Assembly (NCBI RefSeq): GCF_024721305.1
Contig: NZ_JAMXOD010000009.1
Span: 1 to 64,000, forward strand
DNA from: Aequitasia blattaphilus
GTDB lineage: Bacteria > Bacillota > Clostridia > Lachnospirales > Lachnospiraceae
Reading direction: 5' to 3'
Length of the DNA stretch: 64,000 bases
The notes under the pieces are model-generated. The model did not search any database, was not told the DNA's origin, and saw only the letters and a list, made by a program, of their open reading frames with translations. Positions 11,276 to 18,890 of the stretch are shown one piece after another. The first letter of the stretch is position 1; every line of letters starts with the position of its first letter. A program made the translations under genes and the position numbers.

Positions 11276-12298
11276 ATGAAAGTGGCATATCAAGAAGTAA
11301 TGGAAGCAGCAAGAAAAAATGTGGGGTCTTTTTGTAAGGCCTGTCCCATTTGTGATGGACGAGCCTGTCGAAATCAGATACCGGGACCAGGAGCCAAAGG
11401 CTCAGGAGAAGGAGCAATAAGAAACTATAATAGCTGGCAAAAAATTCGTCTTAACATGGATACAATTACAGAAAACAGACCAATAAATACCCAGGTGCAA
11501 ATTTTTGACGTAAGCTTTGATTTGCCAATATTTGCTGCACCAATTGGCGCAATGAAGATGCACTATGGCGAGAAGTATACAGATATGGAATATAATGATA
11601 TTTTGATTCCTGCCTGTAGAAATGCAGGAATTGCTGCTTTTACCGGAGATGGAATGGATCCAGAGGTAATGAAAGGAGCTACAACAGCGATTAAAGCAAA
11701 CCAAGGCTTTGGTATTCCTACGGTAAAGCCCTGGGATAAGGACACCCTTTTGAGAAAACTTGAGCAAATTGAAAAGTCCAGGTCAATTGCTGTGGCTATG
11801 GATATAGACAGTGCTGGTCTTCCGTTCTTAAAGAATCAAATGCCACCAGCAGGTTGTAAGTCTGTGGAAGAATTAAAAGAAATAATCAAAAGTATTAGTC
11901 AACCTTTTATCATCAAGGGAGTTATGACGGTTAAAGGTGCAATAAAAGCCAAAGAAGCTGGGGCGGCAGGAATTGTTGTATCCAATCATGGTGGAAGAGT
12001 ATTGGATGGCTGCCCAGGTACAGCGGAAGTCTTACCAGAGATTAAAGAGGCAATAGGAGATTCCTTAAAGATCTTTATCGACGGAGGAATTCGTTCAGGC
12101 CAGGATATCTTTAAGGCGTTAGCTCTTGGAGCAGATGCCGTGCTTATTGGGCGCCCATTTGTAACAGCACTTTATGGTGGTGCAGAAGAGGGTGTGAAAT
12201 TATTGGTGGATAAGCTTGGTGAGGAGCTGAAAGATACGATGATGATGTGTGGTGCCTACGATATTGCAGAGATAACTAGAGATATGGTGAGGAATTAG
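11276..12298 (+). CDS. FMN-dependent alpha-hydroxyacid dehydrogenase with Cys-rich N-terminus
   Basis: The 340-residue TIM-barrel protein belongs to the lactate oxidase/glycolate oxidase family, which oxidises 2-hydroxy acids with FMN. Family motifs are LPIFAAPIGAMKMH near residue 90, the FIIKGVMTVKGA strand, and the active-site SNHGGRVLDG followed by IDGGIRSGQDIFKALALGADAVLIGRP. The N-terminus carries four cysteines (Cys20, 23, 26, 31), a metal or Fe-S type pattern absent from classical oxidases. The start is ATG 11276 or GTG 11282; GGGAGG is better spaced for the GTG. The substrate is unproven. Confidence 0.85.
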   Translation: MKVAYQEVMEAARKNVGSFCKACPICDGRACRNQIPGPGAKGSGEGAIRNYNSWQKIRLNMDTITENRPINTQVQIFDVSFDLPIFAAPIGAMKMHYGEKYTDMEYNDILIPACRNAGIAAFTGDGMDPEVMKGATTAIKANQGFGIPTVKPWDKDTLLRKLEQIEKSRSIAVAMDIDSAGLPFLKNQMPPAGCKSVEELKEIIKSISQPFIIKGVMTVKGAIKAKEAGAAGIVVSNHGGRVLDGCPGTAEVLPEIKEAIGDSLKIFIDGGIRSGQDIFKALALGADAVLIGRPFVTALYGGAEEGVKLLVDKLGEELKDTMMMCGAYDIAEITRDMVRN

Positions 12299-12319
12299 AA
12301 AGATAATTTCAGCACCATA

Positions 12320-12347
12320 TTGTTTGGCAAATATGATAATATATACA
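12320..12347 (+). promoter_or_regulatory. Possible promoter for the MNT-HEPN pair
   Basis: TTGTTT (12320-12325) and TATACA (12342-12347) with 16-base spacing lie 30 bases before the MNT gene. It is a moderate match only. Confidence 0.4.
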
Positions 12348-12377
12348 AAAGGATTGAGTTTGAAAGGAGTGGGTTGT

Positions 12378-12719
12378 ATGCAGGTGACAATTCAAACTTT
12401 ATTGGAGCAATATGTAGAACGATTAGTAGAAATCTATGAATCGCATTTAAAGAGCGTTATCTTGTATGGTTCCTATGCCAGGGGAGATTACTCAAAGGAT
12501 TCAGATATAGATATTATGTTACTTTTGGATTTGACGGATATGGAACTGAAGGAATACCGTCATCAATTATCGGAACTTACTTATGATTTTTTAATGGATT
12601 ATGATGTGGATATTAAGCCAATTGCGAAAAACATAGACCACTTTGAAAAATGGATATCAGCGTATCCATTTTATTATAACGTAAGAGAAGAGGGAGTGAG
12701 TTTATTTGATGCAGCATAA
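12378..12719 (+). CDS. MNT-domain nucleotidyltransferase (antitoxin-type)
   Basis: This 113-residue minimal nucleotidyltransferase has the pattern GSYARGDYSKDSDIDIML: Gly31-Ser32 and the metal-binding Asp43 and Asp45 are intact. MNT proteins paired with HEPN partners act as antitoxins; in studied cases they transfer AMP to a tyrosine of the HEPN toxin. The start at 12378 follows AAAGGAG; a longer frame from 12324 lies within the probable promoter. The following HEPN gene overlaps its last codons, as expected of a toxin-antitoxin operon. Confidence 0.85.
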   Translation: MQVTIQTLLEQYVERLVEIYESHLKSVILYGSYARGDYSKDSDIDIMLLLDLTDMELKEYRHQLSELTYDFLMDYDVDIKPIAKNIDHFEKWISAYPFYYNVREEGVSLFDAA

Positions 12720-13122
12720 AGAAGAAGGTACAAGAAAAGATTTAGTTGGATACAGGATTACAACTGCAAAGAGTGATTTGAAATCGGCAATATTATTGTG
12801 TGACGCAAAAGAATATAGAGGTGCGAATAATAGAGCCTATTATGCAATTTATCATGCTATTTCAGCTATTCATGCAATGAGTGGAGACGCTTATAAGCGA
12901 CATAAAGATGCATTAGCCAATTTTAATAAGAAGTATGTTAAAAGCGAAATATTTCCACGTGCTTTAGGAAGGAAGGTTGCACAGGCTGCTGAGATAAGGC
13001 ATGCAAGTGATTATGATGATTTTTATATTGCGACGAAAGTTGAAGCCCAAGAACAAATTGAAACAGCTAAAGAAGTAATAAATTCTATTGAGGATTATTG
13101 TACTAAAAAATATCTTGAGTAA
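12709..13122 (+). CDS. HEPN-domain protein (toxin-type RNase)
   Basis: This 137-residue helical protein contains RAYYAIYH (Arg42 to His49), the R-x(4-6)-H motif of HEPN ribonucleases, followed by a second helical bundle. With the overlapping MNT gene it forms a HEPN/MNT toxin-antitoxin module. The start is ATG 12709, or TTG 12706, which is better placed behind AGGGAG; both lie inside the end of the MNT gene. Activity as an RNase is inferred from the family. Confidence 0.83.
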   Translation: MQHKEEGTRKDLVGYRITTAKSDLKSAILLCDAKEYRGANNRAYYAIYHAISAIHAMSGDAYKRHKDALANFNKKYVKSEIFPRALGRKVAQAAEIRHASDYDDFYIATKVEAQEQIETAKEVINSIEDYCTKKYLE

Positions 13123-13147
13123 TAGTCAAAATTGTAGGGATGAGGTG

Positions 13148-13188
13148 TAGACACAACTATATCGTGTAATAATAGCACGATATGTCTA
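13148..13188. repeat. Interrupted inverted repeat after HEPN gene
   Basis: TAGAC...ATATCGTG pairs with CACGATAT-GTCTA, with a six-base bulge on one side and a 9-base loop. There is no proper T-run, so a terminator role is weak; it could be an operator or mRNA-end hairpin. Confidence 0.5.
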
Positions 13189-13230
13189 TACCTGTTTGTT
13201 AAGTGTTTTTGAAAATGTTATAAAATTTTG

Positions 13231-13259
13231 TTGACAGGGAAAAACAGCAATGCTATAAT
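13231..13259 (+). promoter_or_regulatory. Consensus promoter of the urea/urease operon
   Basis: TTGACA (13231-13236) and TATAAT (13254-13259) are both perfect hexamers at the ideal 17-base spacing. Transcription should start near 13266. Such a strong promoter before a leader terminator suggests that control is exerted after initiation. Confidence 0.88.
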
Positions 13260-13269
13260 TTCCCCGTGA

Positions 13270-13321
13270 TGACAAAGAGGTCAAATCCAAGAGAATTTGG
13301 ATTTGGCCTTTTGTTTTTTTG
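13270..13321 (+). promoter_or_regulatory. Leader attenuator: small hairpin overlapping a strong terminator
   Basis: GGTCAAATCCAA (13279-13290) pairs perfectly with TTGGATTTGGCC (13297-13308) around a six-base loop, followed by TTTTGTTTTTTT, so it is a strong intrinsic terminator. It begins only about 12 bases after the predicted start. An alternative hairpin, TGAC-AAAGAG-GTCA (13270-13283), uses the same left arm. Its six-base loop has A at position 1 and G at position 4, as in the loops recognised by ANTAR-domain antiterminators that control nitrogen genes in clostridia. The terminator is well supported; the ANTAR link is a hypothesis, because a second matching loop was not clear. Confidence 0.75.
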
Positions 13322-13348
13322 TATTTTGTATAAATATATTATCAAGAC

Positions 13349-13384
13349 AATGGGGTCTGGTTTCGTTTGAAACCGGACCCCATT
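13349..13384 (+). other. Long 16-bp hairpin before urtA
   Basis: AATGGGGTCTGGTTTC pairs with GAAACCGGACCCCATT (one G-U pair) across a GTTT loop. It has no T-run and sits eight bases before the AAAGGAG of urtA. It may stabilise the mRNA or mark a processing end after the leader terminator. Confidence 0.8.
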
Positions 13385-13409
13385 AACCATTTAAAGGAGA
13401 CGATGAAGG

Positions 13410-14645
13410 ATGAAAAAAAAGAGAATTATGGCACTTTTGATGAGTATTGTTATGACAGGGGCACTAGTAGGCTGTAGTGGGGCACAAGCAAAAGATGCAG
13501 ATAGCGATGAAGCTTCAAGCGTAAAGGTTGGTATTCTTTATTCAGCCACAGGCTCAATGGCAATCAGTGAAGGTGCAGTAAAAGACGCAGAAGTGCTCGC
13601 AATTGAGGAGATTAACGCAGAGGGTGGCATACTTGGAAAACAGATTGAATACGTAGCGGAGGACGGTGCCTCAGAGCCATCAACATTTGCTACAAAAGCA
13701 GAAAAATTAATTGATCAAGATAAGGTTAGTGCGGTGTTTGGTTGTTGGACATCGGCATCCAGAAAAGCGGTTAAGCCAGTATTCGAAGAATATGAAAATC
13801 TTCTTTTATACCCAGTACAATATGAGGGGATGGAAGAATCATCAAACATTGTATATACAGGTGCAGCACCAAACCAACAAATCGTTCCAGCAATTGATTA
13901 TTTGATTGAACAAGGCTATAAAAAATTCTTCCTGTTAGGTTCAGATTATGTATTCCCAAGAACAGCTAACATGATTATTAATTCACAATGCGAAGCAAAG
14001 GATGTTGAGGTTGTTGGCGAAGAATATGCACAAATGGATCAAACAGACTTTGGCTCAATTATTGCTAAGATTGAAGCGGCAAAGCCTGATGTAATCATAA
14101 ATACCCTAAATGGTACAGGAAATCTCTCATTCTTTAAACAAATGAACGAGAAGAACTATACTTCAGAAGATTACATGACAATGTCTTTTTCAATTGCAGA
14201 AGAGGAAGTGAAAACAATTGGTGCAGATATTTTAAAAGATCATATGGTTTCATGGAATTATTATATGACAACAGATACCCCAGAAAATGAGAAGTTTGTT
14301 GAAGCGTATAAAAAGGAATACGGTACAGATCGTGTAACATCAGACCCAGCGGAAGCAGCATATGATGCAGTATACTTGTGGAAAGCAGCGGTGGAAAAAG
14401 CGGAAAGTTTTGAACCAGCCGACGTTATTGCAGCAATCGAGGATGGAGGTATTAGCTTTCTTGCCCCGGAGGGTATAGTAGAGATTGATGGTACCAATCA
14501 TCATTTAATCAAACCAGTAAGAATTGGTGTAATTGCAGAGGATGGGAAAATCAACATAGTTAAGGAAACAGAACCGGTAAAGCCAGACCCATACTTGGAG
14601 TCATACGATTGGGCTGTAGACTCAAATCTTAAACCTCTTGAGTAG
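13410..14645 (+). CDS. urtA: Urea ABC transporter substrate-binding lipoprotein
   Basis: This 411-residue exported protein has a lipoprotein signal (lipobox LVGC, Cys22) followed by an acidic linker and a periplasmic-binding type 1 fold of the branched-chain amino acid/amide group. KVGILYSATGSMAISE, FGCWTSASRKAVKPVFEE and LLYPVQYEGMEESSNIVYTGAAPNQQ are characteristic of UrtA rather than LivK. It captures urea outside the membrane for UrtBCDE. It is the first gene of an unbroken operon with the urease genes, which makes the urea assignment strong. Confidence 0.94.
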   Translation: MKKKRIMALLMSIVMTGALVGCSGAQAKDADSDEASSVKVGILYSATGSMAISEGAVKDAEVLAIEEINAEGGILGKQIEYVAEDGASEPSTFATKAEKLIDQDKVSAVFGCWTSASRKAVKPVFEEYENLLLYPVQYEGMEESSNIVYTGAAPNQQIVPAIDYLIEQGYKKFFLLGSDYVFPRTANMIINSQCEAKDVEVVGEEYAQMDQTDFGSIIAKIEAAKPDVIINTLNGTGNLSFFKQMNEKNYTSEDYMTMSFSIAEEEVKTIGADILKDHMVSWNYYMTTDTPENEKFVEAYKKEYGTDRVTSDPAEAAYDAVYLWKAAVEKAESFEPADVIAAIEDGGISFLAPEGIVEIDGTNHHLIKPVRIGVIAEDGKINIVKETEPVKPDPYLESYDWAVDSNLKPLE

Positions 14646-14703
14646 TTCGTATATAGGTTTGTATCGAAGATATTAATTTGTTCAATGGAAGTGAGGACAT
14701 AAC

Positions 14704-15609
14704 ATGGCACAATTTATAAATACAGCCTTTAATGGACTGAGTCTTAGCTCTATAATATTGCTTACTTCGCTAGGACTGGCTATTACGTTTGGTCTAATGC
14801 GAGTAATCAATATGGCGCATGGTGAATTTTTGATGATTGGTGCGTACATCACATATGTAGTACAAACCATATTTGAAAAAGTCTTTCCTGACAGTTTATT
14901 TAGCATTTATTATTTTTTGGCTCTTATTGTTGCATTCGGAGTAACGTTTTTGTTGGGTATGCTTATGGAGAAATTCATTATTTCAAGATTATATGGGCGT
15001 GAGGTAGACAGTTTGCTTGCAACGTGGGGTGTTAGTATTATTTTACAACAAGCAGCCAGAAGTGTATTCGGCATGCAAGGTGTTAATGTTAAAGCACCGT
15101 CATTTTTAAACGGAGGTATGACAGTTGGTCGTTGTACTTTTTCATACAACCGTCTTTTCATTATCGGATTAGTTATCCTGTGTATGATATTAGTTTGGTA
15201 TATTATGTACAAATCAAATTTTGGCAAACAGATGCGTGCTGTTATGCAGAACAGATCAATGGCTCAGTGTATGGGAATCAACTCACGTGAGGTGGATACA
15301 TTGACCTTTGCATTCGGTTCAGGACTTGCAGGACTTGCAGGCTGTTCGGTAGCACTGCTTGGTTCGATTGATTCAACAATAGGGCAAAGTTACATTGTAA
15401 ATTCATTTATTGCTGTTGTACTTGGCGGTGTAGGAAAACTTATTGGTACAGTATTTGGTTCTTCAATTATTGGTTTTGCAAATATTGGTATAGAAAATTA
15501 TACCTCAGCAAGTATTGCAAAGGCAGCAGTGTTACTGCTTGTAATCATCGTATTACAGTTTAGGCCTCAGGGTTTATTTGCAATTAAGAGCAGAAAACTA
15601 GACGAATAA
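14704..15609 (+). CDS. urtB: Urea ABC transporter permease UrtB
   Basis: This 301-residue polytopic permease of the LivH type carries INMAHGEFLMIGAYITYVVQ near the N-terminus and a VLGGVGKLIGTVFGSSIIG loop toward the end, which contacts the ATPase subunits. With UrtC it forms the membrane channel of the urea importer. The ATG lies 58 bases after urtA, behind GAAGTGAGGA. UrtB of cyanobacteria carries a longer N-terminal part; this shorter form is common in Firmicutes. Confidence 0.92.
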   Translation: MAQFINTAFNGLSLSSIILLTSLGLAITFGLMRVINMAHGEFLMIGAYITYVVQTIFEKVFPDSLFSIYYFLALIVAFGVTFLLGMLMEKFIISRLYGREVDSLLATWGVSIILQQAARSVFGMQGVNVKAPSFLNGGMTVGRCTFSYNRLFIIGLVILCMILVWYIMYKSNFGKQMRAVMQNRSMAQCMGINSREVDTLTFAFGSGLAGLAGCSVALLGSIDSTIGQSYIVNSFIAVVLGGVGKLIGTVFGSSIIGFANIGIENYTSASIAKAAVLLLVIIVLQFRPQGLFAIKSRKLDE

Positions 15610-15624
15610 GGAGAACATACAAAT

Positions 15625-16701
15625 ATGAAGATAAAAAAACAAGGCTATAATATCTGTTTTGCAGTTATTGTGGTAATACTGGCACTAATGCCTGTACTTT
15701 TGAATGCTGGAGTTATTTCAAGCAACTCGTTCATTCTGTTTCTTGGAAAATGTATTGCATTTTCAATTGTAGCAATTGGACTTGATCTCATCTGGGGTTA
15801 TACCGGTATTTTATCGCTAGGACATGGGTTGTATTTTGCACTTGGAGGATATGCAATGGCTATGTTTTTAAAATTGCAGGCAACTGATGGCAACATCACA
15901 TCGTTTATGCAAACTGGTGGCATGACGAAATTACCACTCATGTGGAAACCATTTCTTTCAGGTTATCTTTCTGTAATTTTGATTATTGCAATTCCGGCTG
16001 TACTGGCAGCGACAATAGGATATTTCATATTCAGAAATAGAATTAAAGGGGTATATTTTTCAATTATATCTCAAGCACTTACGTGGGCAGCGTATTCACT
16101 ATTTACAGGATTACAGTCATATACAGGTGGAAATGTGGGGATTACAGAAATCAAATCAATTATTGGAAGTATAAAGGGTGATGCAAATACGGGTAAGATG
16201 TTTATCCTATTTTATATTTCACTTGCAATACTTGTCTTGATTTATGGAATATCGTATTTTCTTACACACAGCAAATTTGGAAAGATATTAATAGCTATTC
16301 GTGATGGTGAAAACAGAACATATTTTTCTGGCTATTGCGTAAGTACGTACAAAAACTTTATTTATGTTTTATCTGCAATATTCGCAGCAGTTGCAGGTGC
16401 CATATTTGTAAATTTTAACGGATCAATCACTCCTACTCAAATGACTATATCGTACTCAATTACAATGGTGATATGGGTAGCCGTTGGTGGACGTGGAACA
16501 CTTGTGGGTGCTGTAATGGGTGCGTTTCTAATAAACTTATGCGACTATCACTTCAGCTCAGGTGTGATGGTAGAAGCATGGCAGTACATACTTGGCACGA
16601 TTTTTGTTGTTACAATCTTATTCTTCAAGGGCGGCTTGGTTGGAGTTATTCGTGATCAGCTTCCTATACTTATAAGAAGAGTGGCACATAAGGAGAGGTG
16701 A
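15625..16701 (+). CDS. urtC: Urea ABC transporter permease UrtC
   Basis: This 358-residue LivM-type permease has GLDLIWGYTGILSLGHGLYFALGGYAMAM near residue 55 and VAVGGRGTLVGAVMGAFLIN near residue 290. An insert between the second and third membrane segments (QATDGNITSFMQTGGM) is seen in UrtC proteins. It begins 15 bases after urtB with AAGGAGAA upstream and is followed after 4 bases by urtD. Confidence 0.92.
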   Translation: MKIKKQGYNICFAVIVVILALMPVLLNAGVISSNSFILFLGKCIAFSIVAIGLDLIWGYTGILSLGHGLYFALGGYAMAMFLKLQATDGNITSFMQTGGMTKLPLMWKPFLSGYLSVILIIAIPAVLAATIGYFIFRNRIKGVYFSIISQALTWAAYSLFTGLQSYTGGNVGITEIKSIIGSIKGDANTGKMFILFYISLAILVLIYGISYFLTHSKFGKILIAIRDGENRTYFSGYCVSTYKNFIYVLSAIFAAVAGAIFVNFNGSITPTQMTISYSITMVIWVAVGGRGTLVGAVMGAFLINLCDYHFSSGVMVEAWQYILGTIFVVTILFFKGGLVGVIRDQLPILIRRVAHKER

Positions 16702-16705
16702 TAAA

Positions 16706-17485
16706 GTGACAAATGATACAGTTTTGAACATTCAAGATGTGACAGTGGACTTTGATGGGTTTTGTGCTCTTTTGCGAGTGAACGTTGCTGTTAAGAGGAA
16801 TACAATTCATTTTTTTATTGGACCTAATGGAGCAGGAAAAACAACTCTTTTGGACATTATATGTGCAAAAACAAAAGCGACAGATGGTGAATGTACTTTT
16901 TATCCAGAAAATCGCTCACCAGTCAAATTGACAGGCATGAAGGAATACAAAATCGTCGGTGAAGGCATAGGACGTAAGTTTCAGGTGCCGTCGGTGTTTG
17001 TGAATTTAAGCGTTATAGAAAATATGGTTTTGTCATTAAAGGACAACAAAAGTATTTGGCAGTCTATTTTTTATCGAATCTCTAAGGAAGAAGAAAAAAG
17101 TATAAATGAAATATTAGAAGCCGTTGATTTACTTGACAAAAAGGACGAAAAGGCAGGTTCGCTTGCACATGGACAAAAGCAATGGTTAGAAATTGCTATG
17201 CAACTTGTCCAAAAACCAGAAATCATTATGCTGGATGAACCAGCAGCAGGAATGGGTAAACCAGAAACATATAAAACAGGTGAAATTCTAAAGAAAATAA
17301 AAGATCAATGTACAATCATAATCGTAGAACATGACATGGATTTTGTAAAACAAATTTCCGATTGCGTAACGGTATTGCATGAGGGAAAGGTGCTTTTGGA
17401 AGGCGATTGTGATTTGGTACTTGCCAATAAAACGGTACAGGAAGTATATCTTGGTAGGGGAGGAGAAAGAAATGCTGAAAATTAA
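16706..17485 (+). CDS. urtD: Urea ABC transporter ATPase UrtD
   Basis: This 259-residue LivG-type ATPase has Walker A GPNGAGKTT near residue 40, the signature LAHGQKQWLEIAM in place of the usual LSGGQ (LAHG is typical of UrtD), Walker B IIMLDEPAAGM, and a switch His in IIIVEHDMDF. It couples ATP hydrolysis to urea import with UrtE. Its start overlaps nothing but is 4 bases after urtC; its end overlaps urtE by 14 bases, indicating coupled translation. Confidence 0.92.
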   Translation: MTNDTVLNIQDVTVDFDGFCALLRVNVAVKRNTIHFFIGPNGAGKTTLLDIICAKTKATDGECTFYPENRSPVKLTGMKEYKIVGEGIGRKFQVPSVFVNLSVIENMVLSLKDNKSIWQSIFYRISKEEEKSINEILEAVDLLDKKDEKAGSLAHGQKQWLEIAMQLVQKPEIIMLDEPAAGMGKPETYKTGEILKKIKDQCTIIIVEHDMDFVKQISDCVTVLHEGKVLLEGDCDLVLANKTVQEVYLGRGGERNAEN

Positions 17486-18164
17486 AGGTATAGATTCTTA
17501 TTATGGTGAAAGTAGAATCATATCCTCATTAGACTTGGAATTTGAGAAAGGCAAAATCACCTGTTTAATTGGCAGAAATGGTGTAGGGAAGAGTACAACA
17601 CTAAAAAGTATTATGGGATTGGTCAAGACACCAGAAGGTAATATTTGTTTTGATGGAGATGAAATTATAAAAATACCAACCTATAATCGCGTTAAGCAAG
17701 GGATAGGATATGTACCTCAAGGACGTGAGATTTTTCCACAGATGACTGTATACGAAAATCTAATGCTTGGCATATGGGCAAATGGTGGAAAGGGCGAGTT
17801 ACCTAAATATATTTATGAACTTTTTCCGATTTTGAAGCGTTTTGAAAAACGAAAGGGGGGCGATTTGTCTGGTGGACAGCAACAACAGCTTGCTATTGCA
17901 AGGGCTCTTGTTAGTGAACCTAAAATCTTGATTTTAGATGAGCCGACGGAAGGGATACAACCGTCTGTTATTCAAGATATCGGAGAGGTGATCAAAAAAA
18001 TAAATAAGGAAATGGGCTTGACGGTATTAATCGTAGAGCAATATCTTGATTTTGTACTTGGAATTTCGGACTATCTATACATAATGGAAAAGGGTGAAAT
18101 TATTCTAAAGGGAAATACGGCTCAATTAGATTCGAAAAAAGTTCAAGCTGCAATGACACATTAA
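17472..18164 (+). CDS. urtE: Urea ABC transporter ATPase UrtE
   Basis: This 230-residue LivF-type ATPase has Walker A GRNGVGKST, signature LSGGQQQQLAIA, Walker B ILILDEPTEGIQPS and switch IVEQYLDF. The ATG at 17472 is chosen because it follows GGAGAAAG and starts LKIKGIDSYYGESRII, the family N-terminus; a longer frame from 17379 only shadows urtD. It is the last transporter gene, with 41 bases before the urease structural genes. Confidence 0.92.
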   Translation: MLKIKGIDSYYGESRIISSLDLEFEKGKITCLIGRNGVGKSTTLKSIMGLVKTPEGNICFDGDEIIKIPTYNRVKQGIGYVPQGREIFPQMTVYENLMLGIWANGGKGELPKYIYELFPILKRFEKRKGGDLSGGQQQQLAIARALVSEPKILILDEPTEGIQPSVIQDIGEVIKKINKEMGLTVLIVEQYLDFVLGISDYLYIMEKGEIILKGNTAQLDSKKVQAAMTH

Positions 18165-18205
18165 ACAAGGATACCTAAATAAAAGAAGGAGTTAGTAATT
18201 AGAAT

Positions 18206-18886
18206 ATGCACTTAACTACAAGAGAACAGGAACGATTATTGTTGCATTATGCAGGTGAATTAGCAAAAGCAAGAAAGGATCGTGGTCTAAAGCTAAACTA
18301 TCCTGAAGCAATTGCTTACATAACCTCCGAATTGCTTGAATTAGCAAGGGATGGAAAAACGGTTACCGAGCTTATGCAATTAGGTAGAAAAATACTAAAA
18401 GATGATGATGTGATGGATGGTGTTGCAGAAATGATTCATGAAATACAGCTCGAAGCGACTTTTCCAGATGGGACAAAGCTTGTTACCGTTCATTCTCCTA
18501 TACAGGGAAATGAAAAAATTATCCCCGGTGAAATGATTTTTGATGAGGGTGAGCATGTTATTAATGAAGGGAAAACGACTGTCGAAATGTATGTTACAAA
18601 CACCGCAGATAGGCCAATACAAGTGGGTTCACACTACCATTTTTTTGAAGTAAATAAACAGCTTAAGTTTGAACGCTCAAAAGCATATGCAATGAGATTA
18701 GACATACCATCTGGTACGGCTGTACGATTTGAACCAGGTGAAACAAAGCTTATACGATTGGTTCAAATTGGGGGGAATAGATGTGGACACGGTTTAAATG
18801 ACCTAGTACAGGGCAGCTTTGATGATGATAATGTGAAAATAAAAGCACTCGAAAAAGCAATCAAGCTAGGATTTAAAGGAGATTAG
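18206..18886 (+). CDS. ureAB: Urease gamma-beta fusion subunit
   Basis: The 226-residue protein joins the urease gamma subunit (residues 1 to about 100, with [25 protein letters not shown]) to the beta subunit (about 105-215, with [17 protein letters not shown] and [11 protein letters not shown]). Separate genes are usual in Bacillus and Klebsiella; the fusion resembles Helicobacter UreA. It supplies the structural frame around the UreC active site for hydrolysis of urea to ammonia and carbamate. The ATG follows AAGGAG. UreC begins only four bases after its stop codon. Confidence 0.93.
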   Translation: MHLTTREQERLLLHYAGELAKARKDRGLKLNYPEAIAYITSELLELARDGKTVTELMQLGRKILKDDDVMDGVAEMIHEIQLEATFPDGTKLVTVHSPIQGNEKIIPGEMIFDEGEHVINEGKTTVEMYVTNTADRPIQVGSHYHFFEVNKQLKFERSKAYAMRLDIPSGTAVRFEPGETKLIRLVQIGGNRCGHGLNDLVQGSFDDDNVKIKALEKAIKLGFKGD

Positions 18887-18890
18887 AACA

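Noticed and set aside
13148-13188. Inverted repeat after HEPN as a transposon end or attachment site
   Set aside because: It has no partner copy, no target duplication and no recombinase nearby; it is better seen as a hairpin or operator.
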